From CAAGNP01 sp964611185 (GTDB lineage Bacteria > Bacteroidota > Bacteroidia > Bacteroidales > UBA932), in assembly GCA_964611185.1 (NCBI GenBank), contig CAZSXE010000003.1, positions 32,925 through 96,924 on the forward strand: a DNA stretch of 64,000 nucleotides. Reading direction: 5' to 3'. Numbering within the stretch: the stretch's first letter is position 1; every line of letters begins with the position of its first letter. The position numbers and the translations under genes are program-made. This document shows positions 17,450 to 26,763 of this stretch, in pieces. The notes under the pieces are model-generated. The model made no database searches. It saw nothing but the letters and a program-made list of their open reading frames with translations, and was not told the origin of the DNA.

Positions 17450-20400
17450 ATGGCTAAAAAAGGGATTATTAACAGACCTGTGCTTGCGACAGTTATCTCT
17501 ATTATAATTGTCATACTCGGAATTTTGGGCCTCCTTACTCTTCCGATAACATCATACCCGAATATCGCTCCGCCGATGGTTCAGGTATCGGCAAATTATC
17601 CCGGGGCCAATGCTGAAGTGGTTTTAAAAAGCGTAATAGCTCCTCTCGAAGAGCAGATAAACGGAGTAGAGGGGATGACATATTTAAAATCTACTGCCGG
17701 AAATGATGGAAGTGCCTCTATTAAAGTCTATTTCGAGCTTGGCACCGATGCAGACATGGCATCTGTAAATGTGCAGAACAGGGTATCGGCTGCATCAAGC
17801 AAGCTCCCCTCCTCGGTAACAAGCTACGGAGTGACGACTGAAAAGATGCAGAACACGATTCTTATGATGCTCTCAGTCTATTCGGAGAACCCTGAATACG
17901 ACCAAACATTTGTTGAAAACTATGTAAGGATAAATGTCTATCCCGAACTTCAGCGAGTCAACGGAGTAGGACGACTAAGTGTCTTCGGTGCAGGAGATTA
18001 CTCAATGCGTATATGGCTCTATCCGGAAAAAATGGCTGCCCTCAATTTGGTGCCCGGCGATATCGCTGCCGCAATAAGGGAACAGAACCTCGAAGCAGCC
18101 CCCGGCAAATTTGGTGAAAACAGTGAGACACCTTTTGAATACACTATTAAGTACAAGGGGAAGTTCTCCGATCCTGCCGATTATGAAAATATTGTGCTGC
18201 GTGCTTTCCCCGACGGAAGAATTCTCCGTCTGAAAGATGTAGCAAAGGTCGAACTCGGAGCTTTCAACTACTCCATTAACAACAGCGCATTCGGCTTTCC
18301 GGGTATCAGCCTCGCCGCATATCAGATGGCCGGATCCAATGCTCAGGAGGTGGTTAAAAACCTTACCGAAAAGATGGAAGAGCTTGAAAAAAGTTTTCCC
18401 AAAGGGATGAAGTGGGTATCTCCTTACAATACCAACATTTTTCTTAATGCTTCCATCCATCAGGTACTCAAAACTCTTATCGAAGCATTTCTTCTCGTTT
18501 TTCTTGTAGTATTTGTATTTCTCCAAGATTTCAAATCCACGATTATACCGAGTATATCAGCCCTTGTAGCCCTAATCGGGACAATGTTCTGCCTGAAAAT
18601 GTTCGGATTTACCATCAATATGCTCACCCTTTTCGCACTTGTACTCGCCATTGGAATCGTAGTGGATGATGCGATAGTGGTGGTGGAAGCGGTACACGCA
18701 AAGCTGAGTGGAGGGATTAAAAGTACAAAGAAAGCCACTGAAAGTGCAATGGGAGAGATTCAAGGTGCTATCATTTCCATTTCATTGGTAATGTCCGCCG
18801 TATTTATACCGGTTAGTTTCATGACAGGCCCCTCGGGTGTATTCTACAAACAATTTGCACTCACTCTTGCCTGTGCCGTGATACTCTCTGCCATCAATGC
18901 ACTCACTCTAAGCCCTGTACTTTGTGCCATATTCATCAAGCACCACGAACCAAAAGAGAAAAAAACATTCTTCAAAAGATGTGCCGATGCATTCAATACC
19001 GCATTTGATAAAATTACCGAGAGATACGCCGGCGTGCTTACATTCTTTTCAAGAAAGAAAATAATACCTATCTCCATTTTAGCAGCATTCGGGATAATCG
19101 CGGCGATTTTGATGAAAACTACCCCTACGGGATTTATCCCTAACGAAGACCAAGGGATCCTTATGGTGGACTTGACCATGCCCCCGGGAACCTCTCTTGA
19201 AAGGACCACAGCTGTTCTAAACAGCATAGATTCAGCCTGCGGATCTGTCCCCGAAGTCGTCAACAGACTGATGGTAGCAGGAAGCAGCCTTATGAATGAT
19301 GCCAACGGAAGTTCTTATGGTCTGATTGTAACATCATTAAAAGACTGGGAAGACAGAAAAGGGGTGGGAATCAACGATGTTATCAAACAAATATATGCTA
19401 AAACCGCACACATAAAGGATGGTCAGATTATTATATTTACCCCTCCTACCGTTCCCGGATTCGGTATTTCATCAGGCTTCGAGATGCAGCTCCAGGATAA
19501 GAGCGGAGGATCTCTGACCAAATTTGACGAAGTCAAACAGGATTTTATTTCTCAGTTGAGCAGTCGTCCCGAAATTCAATATGCCACCACTTCGTTCAAT
19601 ATTGATTTTCCTCAGTACGAATTTGATGTCAATGTAAATAAATGCAAGCTCGCAGGGGTTAAAATCAGCGATGTATTTGATGCGCTTCAGACCTACTACG
19701 GCTCCTCCATAGTTTCTGATTTCAACAGATTTACAAAGTACTACAGAGTTGTGATTCAGGCCTCTCCGGAAAAAAGAGAAAATATCTTCTCCATTAACGG
19801 GATAATGGTCCGCAATTCATCTGACGAGATGGTGCCGATAAGCACTCTCGTGGACTTTAAACGGGTATTCGGCCCCGAGACCCTTAACCGTTACAATCTT
19901 TTTACTGCTACTACTGTCACCGGTGCTCCCAATGCGGGATACACCACAGGAGATGCCATTGCCGCTGTTAAAGAAGTAGCAGGAAACCTCCCTTCGGGAT
20001 ACGGGTATGATTTTTCCGGTATGACAAGGGAAGAGATAGCTTCTTCAGGGCAGCAAGGATTGATTTTTCTTCTATGTTTCATTTTTGTTTTCCTTATTCT
20101 CTCGGCACAATACGAAAGTTATATCCTTCCGTGGTCGGTGATGATATCACTTCTCATAGGTATAGCCGGAGTATATATTTTCATCAACTGCTTCGGTATA
20201 GAGAGCAATATTTATGTGCAAGTGGCTATGATTATGCTCATCGGTCTTCTCGCCAAAAACGGTATTCTCATTGTGGAATTTGCAAAGCAGCGACACGAAC
20301 ACGGGATGAGCATTACTGAGGCGGCAATAGATGGTGCTAAAGCTCGATTAAGACCTATTTTGATGACTTCCTTCGCATTTATTTTCGGAATGATTCCGCT

Positions 20401-20587
20401 CTGCACCGAAACAGGAGCAGGGGCCATAGGTAACAATTCCATCGGTATTGCGGCAGCGGGAGGGATGTTGATAGGGACATTGTTCGGCGTATTTATTATC
20501 CCCATAATGTACATTCTTTTCCAAAGTCTCGATGAAAAAATCAGTAAGAAGAAAGATACTGACGATGAAGAACTTTTAAATGCATAA
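17450..20587 (+). CDS. RND multidrug efflux transporter (AcrB/HAE1 family)
   Basis: This is the inner-membrane proton-driven pump of a three-part efflux system. At 1045 residues it has the normal family length. The first helix (VLATVISIIIVILGILGLL) is followed by TSYPNIAPPMV. Two large periplasmic domains alternate with helix bundles. The proton-relay pair Asp406-Asp407 is present in GIVVDDAIVVVEAV, and the second half has the matching GLLAKNGILIVEFA with its conserved Lys. Substrates are likely hydrophobic or amphiphilic drugs and bile acids, as for the family. The stop lies just past the start of the outer-membrane channel frame. Confidence 0.95.
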   Translation: MAKKGIINRPVLATVISIIIVILGILGLLTLPITSYPNIAPPMVQVSANYPGANAEVVLKSVIAPLEEQINGVEGMTYLKSTAGNDGSASIKVYFELGTDADMASVNVQNRVSAASSKLPSSVTSYGVTTEKMQNTILMMLSVYSENPEYDQTFVENYVRINVYPELQRVNGVGRLSVFGAGDYSMRIWLYPEKMAALNLVPGDIAAAIREQNLEAAPGKFGENSETPFEYTIKYKGKFSDPADYENIVLRAFPDGRILRLKDVAKVELGAFNYSINNSAFGFPGISLAAYQMAGSNAQEVVKNLTEKMEELEKSFPKGMKWVSPYNTNIFLNASIHQVLKTLIEAFLLVFLVVFVFLQDFKSTIIPSISALVALIGTMFCLKMFGFTINMLTLFALVLAIGIVVDDAIVVVEAVHAKLSGGIKSTKKATESAMGEIQGAIISISLVMSAVFIPVSFMTGPSGVFYKQFALTLACAVILSAINALTLSPVLCAIFIKHHEPKEKKTFFKRCADAFNTAFDKITERYAGVLTFFSRKKIIPISILAAFGIIAAILMKTTPTGFIPNEDQGILMVDLTMPPGTSLERTTAVLNSIDSACGSVPEVVNRLMVAGSSLMNDANGSSYGLIVTSLKDWEDRKGVGINDVIKQIYAKTAHIKDGQIIIFTPPTVPGFGISSGFEMQLQDKSGGSLTKFDEVKQDFISQLSSRPEIQYATTSFNIDFPQYEFDVNVNKCKLAGVKISDVFDALQTYYGSSIVSDFNRFTKYYRVVIQASPEKRENIFSINGIMVRNSSDEMVPISTLVDFKRVFGPETLNRYNLFTATTVTGAPNAGYTTGDAIAAVKEVAGNLPSGYGYDFSGMTREEIASSGQQGLIFLLCFIFVFLILSAQYESYILPWSVMISLLIGIAGVYIFINCFGIESNIYVQVAMIMLIGLLAKNGILIVEFAKQRHEHGMSITEAAIDGAKARLRPILMTSFAFIFGMIPLCTETGAGAIGNNSIGIAAAGGMLIGTLFGVFIIPIMYILFQSLDEKISKKKDTDDEELLNA

Positions 20588-20591
20588 CAAT

Positions 20592-21965
20592 ATGAAGAAA
20601 TATATCATAATAGCCATTACCTTTCTTGCATTGAGCTCATGCGCTGTGAAATACCGACAGCCTGAACTTCAAGAAGATCTGATAATAAGAGATGCAAATC
20701 CTGCCGATACGGTTTTTGATGTATCAAATCTGAACTGGAGAGATTTTTATAAAGACTCTCTACTGTGCTCGCTCATTGATTCCGCTCTTGTAAACAATCT
20801 CGATTTAAAAATTGCTATCGGGAGGATGGAGCAGGCTGCAGCATATTTTAAACAGGGTAAAGCCTCTCTCTTTCCCTCATTGAGCGGAAGCGCCACAGGG
20901 GGGTATCTCAAATCGGATCTTGCCACTGCTAAATCTCCGTACTTCTCGCTTGGACTGAATCTTTCATGGGAAATAGATATATGGGGAAAATTGAGCAGTG
21001 CCAAAAGAAGCAAATATCAGTCATTACTTGCTCAGGAAAGTACAAAAAATGCAGTAAAAACCTCCCTGATTGCCAATATTGCTAAAAGCTACTACACTTT
21101 AATTGCCCTTGATACTGAAAAGAATTTCATACTCGATGCCATAGCCAACAGAGAAGAATATCTGGCCACGGTGAAAGATTTGAAAAAAGCAGCTCAGGTC
21201 AATGAAATAGCAGTTCTTCAGGCGGAATCACAGCTTATGAATGCCAAATCCTATATTCCGAACATCGATCAAGCTATTTATCAGACAGAGAACTCTATTT
21301 GCATTATGTTAGGCATTCCTCCTAAAGCTATAGAAAGGGAGATTATCAATGATATTTTTGAGATTGAGCTAACCTCTGTCGATGAGGTGGGTATTCCGGC
21401 AAATCTTCTTCGAAACAGACCTGATGTCCTTGCCGCCGAATTTCAGCTTAAAAGCACCCTTGAAAGTTTCAATTCGGCTAAAGCCGCAATGTACCCATCT
21501 TTATCCCTCACAGGCAATGTCTCATCAGATGCTGTACAGATAGCACAATGGTTTGCAATGCCCGCATCGCTTATCTACGGAATTATAGGAGGTCTCACAC
21601 AGCCTATTTTTAACGCACGCACATTAAAAACTCAGAAAGAAGTGGCATTAAAAGAGTTCGAAATTGCAGAAAATTCATTTAAAAATGCTGTGCTTAATGC
21701 AGGGACAGAAGTTTCCAATACTATTTATTTTCTAAAAGAAGACAAAAAGAAAGCGGAATACTTGAAAAAACAATTTGATGCATTGAATAAAGCATACATA
21801 TACTCTGTCGAACTTCTAATAAACGGATACGCAAATTATCTTGATGTTCTCTCTGCCCAGGAAGGGATGTTCAATGCCCAGATTAACCTCATAGAAGGGG
21901 TTCAGGAGTGCATTAACGATCAGATTGATCTATATCGGGCATTAGGAGGAGGATGGGATAAATAA
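20592..21965 (+). CDS. Outer-membrane efflux channel lipoprotein (OprM/NodT family)
   Basis: This TolC-like channel completes the RND pump. An ATG at 20592 gives MKKYIIIAITFLALSSC, a compact lipoprotein signal. A second ATG at 20580 in frame would overlap the pump gene and add four residues. The 457-residue protein has the duplicated OEP repeats. The first includes LNWRDFYKDSLLCSLIDSAL and NLDLKIAIGRMEQA, and later segments include RNRPDVLAAEFQL and YANYLDVLSAQ. It is the last gene of the operon that starts with the cyclophilin; a terminator lies about 95 bases downstream. Confidence 0.94.
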   Translation: MKKYIIIAITFLALSSCAVKYRQPELQEDLIIRDANPADTVFDVSNLNWRDFYKDSLLCSLIDSALVNNLDLKIAIGRMEQAAAYFKQGKASLFPSLSGSATGGYLKSDLATAKSPYFSLGLNLSWEIDIWGKLSSAKRSKYQSLLAQESTKNAVKTSLIANIAKSYYTLIALDTEKNFILDAIANREEYLATVKDLKKAAQVNEIAVLQAESQLMNAKSYIPNIDQAIYQTENSICIMLGIPPKAIEREIINDIFEIELTSVDEVGIPANLLRNRPDVLAAEFQLKSTLESFNSAKAAMYPSLSLTGNVSSDAVQIAQWFAMPASLIYGIIGGLTQPIFNARTLKTQKEVALKEFEIAENSFKNAVLNAGTEVSNTIYFLKEDKKKAEYLKKQFDALNKAYIYSVELLINGYANYLDVLSAQEGMFNAQINLIEGVQECINDQIDLYRALGGGWDK

Positions 21966-22058
21966 TAAAAAATTGATCTATAAAAAATTGTGGCACGGTA
22001 CTTGCTTATTATAAAGCAGATAGTTTTTTCATAGGTTAAGTTTTAGGTTAAGTAAAAA

Positions 22059-22096
22059 GGGACGGTAACAAAATTTGTTACTGTTTCTTTTTTTAT
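22059..22096 (+). terminator. Terminator of the efflux operon
   Basis: GGGACGGTAACAAA (22059-22072) pairs with TTTGTTACTGTTTC (22074-22087) through G-C, A-T and three G-U pairs, with the innermost pairs open to form the loop. A long T-run follows. Confidence 0.85.
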
Positions 22097-22107
22097 ACCC
22101 ATTCTTC

Positions 22108-22137
22108 TTGTCAATTAAAAAAAAGTAACTACATTTG
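22108..22137 (+). promoter_or_regulatory. Promoter of rpsP-rimM
   Basis: TTG at 22108-22110 and TACATTTG at 22130-22137 are 19 bases apart. The leader before rpsP is about 58 bases and contains AAGGAGG at 22159-22165. That is far from the start codon, so it is not an ordinary ribosome binding site. Confidence 0.75.
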
Positions 22138-22199
22138 CGGGCCTTTTCTCGTGAAGATAAGGAGGTTATAATTATTAACATTTTTAATAGACCTTTAAT

Positions 22200-22778
22200 A
22201 TGTCAGTTAAAATCCGTTTAACACGCCACGGAAAGAAAAATTATGCTTTCTTTCATATAGTTGTGGCTGACTCTCGCGCTCCGCGTGACGGTCGTTTTAT
22301 TGAGCAGATTGGCTCTTACAATCCTAACACAAATCCCGCTGTTATTGAACTTGATAGTGAAAAAGCACTTGATTGGTTAAATAAAGGGGCTCAGCCTTCG
22401 GACACTTGCCGTCGTATTCTTTCATACGAAGGTGTTCTTTTAAAGAAACATCTTCAGGGAGGTGTTGCCAAAGGCGCACTTACCGAAGAAGCAGCTCAGC
22501 AGAAATGGGATGCATGGAAAAATCTGAAAGACACTAAAGTTGCATCTAAAAAGCAAAATATCTCTTCTTCTGCAATTAAAGCAGTAAAAGATAGTTTAGA
22601 TGCTGAAGCTAAAGTTAATCAGGAAAGGGCAGACGCCATTGCTAAGAGAAAAGCAGAAGAGGAGCGTAAAAAAGCCGATGCCGCTGCTGAAGCCGCAAAA
22701 GCTGCTGAAGCCGCTGCTGCTGCAATTGCTGCCGAAAAAGCTGAAAAAGCTGAAAAAACCGAAACTCCTGAAGCATAA
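22200..22778 (+). CDS. rpsP: 30S ribosomal protein S16 with long charged tail
   Basis: S16 helps assemble the body of the 30S subunit. Residues 1-85 are a standard S16: SVKIRLTRHGKKNYAFFHIVVADSR (split here at KKNY), then GRFIEQIGSYNPNT. Family members often end near 80-110 residues. This one continues to 192 with a mid-segment (TEEAAQQKWDAWKN) and a low-complexity Ala/Glu/Lys tail, a form known in Bacteroidota. The tail probably makes one long helix. rimM starts 3 bases after the stop. Confidence 0.95.
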   Translation: MSVKIRLTRHGKKNYAFFHIVVADSRAPRDGRFIEQIGSYNPNTNPAVIELDSEKALDWLNKGAQPSDTCRRILSYEGVLLKKHLQGGVAKGALTEEAAQQKWDAWKNLKDTKVASKKQNISSSAIKAVKDSLDAEAKVNQERADAIAKRKAEEERKKADAAAEAAKAAEAAAAAIAAEKAEKAEKTETPEA

Positions 22779-22781
22779 TTT

Positions 22782-23306
22782 ATGCGTTCGGACAGTCATA
22801 AGTATCCGGATACATTGCTGCCCGTAGCTCAGGTGTTAAAATCTTACGGCACCGAGGGTGAGATACTGATTAGTTTTTTCCCTGAAATGCCGGATGAAAT
22901 CGATTTGAAAGAGCCGATATTCCTTTATTATGAAGGATTATCGGTCCCTTTTTTTATTATTTCCTTTACCCTTAAAGGGTCTAACCGCGCAATAGTTAAG
23001 CTTGAGGATATCGAATCTCTCGACGAAGCAGAAGAAATAGTAGGAAAAAAATTATTTCTACCCGAAGAACAATGTTTTCTTGAGAATAACGATAGCAAAG
23101 AGTATTCTTTCGCTCTTCAATTAGTCGGATATACTCTTTTTAACCAAAACAGTGAAAAAATCGGCACTATAACCTCCATCTCTAACTTTTCCGGCAACAT
23201 CTGCCTCGAAGTCGGCGGCTCTCTCTTCCCCTTTCACAAAGAGCTGATAATAAGCTCGGATTCCCAGAATAGAACGCTTACTCTGACCATTGCCGAAGGG
23301 CTGTAA
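22782..23306 (+). CDS. rimM: Ribosome maturation factor RimM
   Basis: RimM binds S19 and helps mature the 3' domain of 16S rRNA. The 174-residue product has the N-terminal beta-barrel with PVAQVLKSYGTEGEILI and IFLYYEGLSVPFFI. The PRC-like second domain follows, with LQLVGYTLFNQNSEKIGTI. The rpsP-rimM order is the conserved one. Transcription probably ends in the region that holds the structured repeat at 23322-23432. Confidence 0.92.
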   Translation: MRSDSHKYPDTLLPVAQVLKSYGTEGEILISFFPEMPDEIDLKEPIFLYYEGLSVPFFIISFTLKGSNRAIVKLEDIESLDEAEEIVGKKLFLPEEQCFLENNDSKEYSFALQLVGYTLFNQNSEKIGTITSISNFSGNICLEVGGSLFPFHKELIISSDSQNRTLTLTIAEGL

Positions 23307-23321
23307 GCCGAAATATCCTAT

Positions 23322-23432
23322 GTGGCGGCTATCTTTCTGATAATCACCACTTTCCCATACACATCCTCGGGAACCTGATTTTCCCGAGGATGCTACATGT
23401 TAATCGCTGTGGAACAGGTACTTAGTCGCCAC
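23322..23432. ncRNA. Structured repeat element, copy A
   Basis: The ends GTGGCGGCTA and TAGTCGCCAC pair (10 bp, one G-U). Inside, CATCCTCGGGAA (23362-23373) pairs with TTCCCGAGGATG (23381-23392) round a 7-base loop. A second copy lies at 63821-63934 with the same ends, the same flanking sequences (CTGATAATCA and ACAGGTACTTAG) and base changes that keep the pairs. No protein reading is conserved between the copies. The strand of any transcript is unknown, and it does not match an RNA class I can name. It could be a mobile hairpin repeat rather than a functional RNA. Confidence 0.6.
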
Positions 23433-23437
23433 TGATT

Positions 23438-24841
23438 TTATTGAAATTTTGACAATATCTTCTTTACTGTAGCGATTTTGTCTTGAAGAAGGGTTTCATC
23501 TGTGGCTTCGCAGATAAAGCGAAGGTAGGGTTCGGTGTTGGAGGGGCGGATATTATACCACCATTGGGGGAACTCCTCTCTGTATCCGTCGAAATTCATC
23601 GAGAGCGACGGGGTCTCCTCGCTGCGGAAATATTCGCGAACGGCATCCATTGCCGCAGGCTTATTTTCGATTTTGAAATTAATTTCACCTGAATTTTTGT
23701 ATTTTTCTATCTTGGAGATGAGCTGCGATACTGAAAGCCCGCGCTTTTTCATCTGTGCCACTATATCGAGGATTATCAGGGAAGCCATTATTCCGCTGTC
23801 GGAGTAGAAAAAGTCCTTGAAATAGTAGTGACCGGCAAGCTCTCCGCCGAAAAGACCGTCGATTTCACGAAGTTTCGGAGCTGCAAAAGCACGACCCACT
23901 CTCCAAGTGTTAATTACACCTCCCATCGGGGCAAGATACTCTCCTACTGCCTTGGAGCTGCGAATATCCTGAAGAACTTTGGCTGAAATTCCACCTTTGG
24001 CTACTTGTTTTCTTATTGCGGCAGCGGCATCACTTGAGCCTACACCTTCAAGGAAGAAATGGCCCAAAAGGGCAATCATCAGATCGGGAGAGATAAATCT
24101 CGAATTTTCATCTACGAACATTACTCTATCGGCATCTCCGTCATATATAACCCCTATATCGCACTTTTGACGAGCTACAAGTGAACGAAGAGCTTCGGTA
24201 TTTTTCGGGATCAAGGGATTGGCTTCATGATTGGGGAATGTACCATCCATTTCGTCAAAAATGTAATGAAGCGTGTCTGAGCCGTTGCCGAGCAAATCCT
24301 TAATAACGAGAGAGGCCATCCCGTTGGAGATATCTACTCCGATATTCAGAGAGGAATAATCGCCTAAATAATGTTTCTGAAAAGCAATATACTCATCACG
24401 AATATCCAAATCTATTACTTTTCCACTCTTGGAAGCAGGAGTGCACGGCAGATCTTCGTTAATCCACTTTTCAATGGTACCAAGTCCGGTATCATATCCC
24501 ACCGGAAGAGCATTTTCACGAGAAACTTTCAATCCGTTATCCGATTTCGGATTGTGCGAAGCAGTAATCTGCACGGAGGCTGAGAATCCTTTAGAAGCGG
24601 TCGCATAATATACCATCGGAGTGGTGGAAAGTCCTATATCATAGACATCTGCCCCGGCATCGGTAATCCCCTTTAAAAGCCATTGATGAATCTCCGGCGA
24701 AGATTCGCGAACATCCCGCCCCACTAACACTTTATCTGTTTTTAAAAGTCCGGGGATGAAATAACCCACTTTATACACAATGTGTTTATCAAAATCCTTG
24801 TTATAGACACCTCTTATGTCATACGCGTGAAATGCACCCAT
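23438..24841 (-). CDS. Phosphomannomutase/phosphoglucomutase
   Basis: It interconverts hexose 1- and 6-phosphates for nucleotide-sugar and envelope polysaccharide synthesis. The 467-residue product has the phosphohexomutase motifs: active-site TASHNP at 93-98 (phospho-Ser95), metal-binding DGDADR near 236, sugar-binding GGELAGHYY near 335, and the phosphate-binding RPSNTEPYLR near 435. It is last in a minus-strand series ruvX-def-mutase, six bases after def. The frame has the first ATG at 24841. The substrate preference (mannose or glucose) cannot be read from the sequence. Confidence 0.93.
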   Translation of the reverse strand: MGAFHAYDIRGVYNKDFDKHIVYKVGYFIPGLLKTDKVLVGRDVRESSPEIHQWLLKGITDAGADVYDIGLSTTPMVYYATASKGFSASVQITASHNPKSDNGLKVSRENALPVGYDTGLGTIEKWINEDLPCTPASKSGKVIDLDIRDEYIAFQKHYLGDYSSLNIGVDISNGMASLVIKDLLGNGSDTLHYIFDEMDGTFPNHEANPLIPKNTEALRSLVARQKCDIGVIYDGDADRVMFVDENSRFISPDLMIALLGHFFLEGVGSSDAAAAIRKQVAKGGISAKVLQDIRSSKAVGEYLAPMGGVINTWRVGRAFAAPKLREIDGLFGGELAGHYYFKDFFYSDSGIMASLIILDIVAQMKKRGLSVSQLISKIEKYKNSGEINFKIENKPAAMDAVREYFRSEETPSLSMNFDGYREEFPQWWYNIRPSNTEPYLRFICEATDETLLQDKIATVKKILSKFQ

Positions 24842-24847
24842 AATATA

Positions 24848-25411
24848 TTATTTTTCCAATTTAATTTTATAAGAAGCCGAAACCTTACCTTTCGATATGT
24901 TATGAAGACGACTGCTAAGCATTTTTTTCCTTATAGGGGCGGCATGATCAACAAACATTACTCCCTCAAGATGATCCATCTCGTGCTGAACCATTCTGCA
25001 CGCAAAGTCATCGAATTCTTCCACTTTTCTTTCGTAATTTTCATCGTAATACTCGACTTTGATTTTTTTCGGGCGAATCACATCACAATGGACATCGGGA
25101 ATACTCAAGCACCCCTCGCTGAAAACGATAGTCTCTTCACTCTCCTCAAGCAAACGAGGATTAATCATCGTCCTTCTGAAATTCTTCAAATAAGAATATG
25201 TATCTGAAAAATCACTTCCGTCCACCACAAGAAAGCGTATGCTTTTTCCTACTTGAGGTGCGGCAAGTCCCACTCCATCAGCACTTTTCATAGTCTGATA
25301 CATATCGGCTATGAACTGATTAAATTCTTCTTTATCAATACTGTTCAGGTCGATCTCTTTCGCTTTGGTTCTCAAAACCTCTGATCCATATACATATATC
25401 GGTAATATCAT
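24848..25411 (-). CDS. def: Peptide deformylase
   Basis: It removes the formyl group from the N terminus of new proteins. The 187-residue metalloenzyme shows all three family motifs: GVGLAAPQVG at 46-55, EGCLSIP at 99-105 (metal-binding Cys101), and HEMDH at 143-147 (two metal-binding His and the catalytic Glu). It follows ruvX by 32 bases and precedes the phosphohexomutase. Confidence 0.97.
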   Translation of the reverse strand: MILPIYVYGSEVLRTKAKEIDLNSIDKEEFNQFIADMYQTMKSADGVGLAAPQVGKSIRFLVVDGSDFSDTYSYLKNFRRTMINPRLLEESEETIVFSEGCLSIPDVHCDVIRPKKIKVEYYDENYERKVEEFDDFACRMVQHEMDHLEGVMFVDHAAPIRKKMLSSRLHNISKGKVSASYKIKLEK

Positions 25412-25443
25412 CTTATATAAATTTATATTTACAAAACTAACAC

Positions 25444-25857
25444 TTATTTTTTTCTGTCTAAATATGTTTGCAGAATTAATGCCGCACTCACTTTATCGAC
25501 CGCGCTTTTATCCCTTCTATCCATTTTCTTCACACCGCTGTCAATGAGGGAGCGAAAAGCAAGCACCGAAGTAAACCTCTCATCTTCCTTAACTATCGGA
25601 ATATCAGGGAATGCGCTAATTAACTCTTTTAGAAACAGATCCACATACTGTGCAGCTTCGGAAGGGCTATTGTTCATATTCATCGGATAACCCACTACAA
25701 ATCTCTCTACATCTTCCTTTAGGGTATAATTTTTGAGATATTCGATTATCTTTGCAGTCGGAACAGTTTCAAGAGGAGATGCGAAAATCATTAGTGGGTC
25801 GCTGACAGCCAAGCCTACTCTTTTTTTCCCGTAATCGATTCCTATAATTCGTTTCAT
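25444..25857 (-). CDS. ruvX: Putative pre-16S rRNA nuclease / Holliday-junction resolvase (YqgF)
   Basis: This RNase H-fold protein is thought to trim 16S rRNA 5' ends; the older name reflects its likeness to RuvC. The 137-residue product has IGIDYGKKRVGLAVSD at 5-20 (Asp8 catalytic), FVVGYPMNMN near 60, EDERFTS near 95, and the late DKVSAALILQTYL with its acidic residue. The minus-strand box TAAATTTG lies only four bases upstream of the ATG, so the message may have no leader. It heads the ruvX-def-mutase series. Confidence 0.93.
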   Translation of the reverse strand: MKRIIGIDYGKKRVGLAVSDPLMIFASPLETVPTAKIIEYLKNYTLKEDVERFVVGYPMNMNNSPSEAAQYVDLFLKELISAFPDIPIVKEDERFTSVLAFRSLIDSGVKKMDRRDKSAVDKVSAALILQTYLDRKK

Positions 25858-25861
25858 TTTG

Positions 25862-25869
25862 CAAATTTA
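25862..25869 (-). promoter_or_regulatory. -7 box of ruvX, four bases from the ATG
   Basis: The minus strand reads TAAATTTG, then CAAA, then ATG. With transcription usually starting a few bases after this box, the first transcribed base would be at or next to the start codon. Confidence 0.5.
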
Positions 25870-25884
25870 GTATTTTATAAGCGT

Positions 25885-26754
25885 ATGGCTAAAGAAAAAA
25901 GAGAAAAAAAGAAGAAGCTGACTAAAATGTATCGCCTCAACATTGTGGAAGACGAATCCCACAAGACTCTTTTCAGATTCAGAGCTAACAGAATCAGTTT
26001 GATACTCGGGGTCTGCGCATCATTCCTTATTTTACTTTGCCTGATTCTTATTCTTATAGCCTATACTCCTGTAAAACAGCTCATTCCTGGCTATCCTTCA
26101 CCTCAGACAAGGAGAGAAATAGTTAAAAACGCCATTATAATCGATTCTCTTGAGACAGAAATTCACAAATGGGCCCTTCAGCTCACTAATATTCAAAGGG
26201 TCATCACAGGAAAAGAACCCATCAGAATAGACAGTCTCCTTCATGCCGAAGATACACGGTATGGTAACACGGAGAATTTCGGCGACATCCATTCAAAAGA
26301 CGACTCTCTTCTTCGCAGCGAGATTATGAATCGTGAAAAATACAATCTCTCTACCCAAAGTTCGTCCAAGATCGAACAGATAGAGGGACTTCTATTTTTT
26401 CCACCTGTAAAAGGGGTCATTACCGAAAACTACAATAAATCCATCGGTCACCCATATATAGATATTGCTTCCCCCGCTAACTCAATTGTTTCAGCTACCC
26501 TTGACGGGACTATAATATCCGCCGGATGGATCGATGAGACAGGCTACACGATTCAGATTCAGCACAGCAATAATTTAGTCTCCATATATAAGCACAACGC
26601 CAAACTTTTAAAAAAAACAGGCGATAAAGTTACCGCTGGCACCCCTATTTCATTAGTAGGCGATACCGGTAAGCTAAGTAGCGGTCCGCATCTTCATTTT
26701 GAGCTATGGCACAATGGAGAACCCATCGACCCAGCGATTTATATTAATTTTTAG
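25885..26754 (+). CDS. M23-family peptidoglycan endopeptidase, membrane-anchored
   Basis: It probably cuts peptide cross-links in the cell wall, or controls enzymes that do. The 289-residue product has a Lys-rich cytoplasmic start, one membrane helix at about 35-57, a short coiled region, and an M23 domain at about 175-285. That domain has the metal ligands in GHPYIDIA (His and Asp) and GPHLHFELW. The catalytic residues appear intact. It starts an operon with dxr, rseP and a DUF4837 lipoprotein (gaps of 9, 9 and 6 bases). Confidence 0.9.
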   Translation: MAKEKREKKKKLTKMYRLNIVEDESHKTLFRFRANRISLILGVCASFLILLCLILILIAYTPVKQLIPGYPSPQTRREIVKNAIIIDSLETEIHKWALQLTNIQRVITGKEPIRIDSLLHAEDTRYGNTENFGDIHSKDDSLLRSEIMNREKYNLSTQSSSKIEQIEGLLFFPPVKGVITENYNKSIGHPYIDIASPANSIVSATLDGTIISAGWIDETGYTIQIQHSNNLVSIYKHNAKLLKKTGDKVTAGTPISLVGDTGKLSSGPHLHFELWHNGEPIDPAIYINF

Positions 26755-26763
26755 ATTGAGAGG

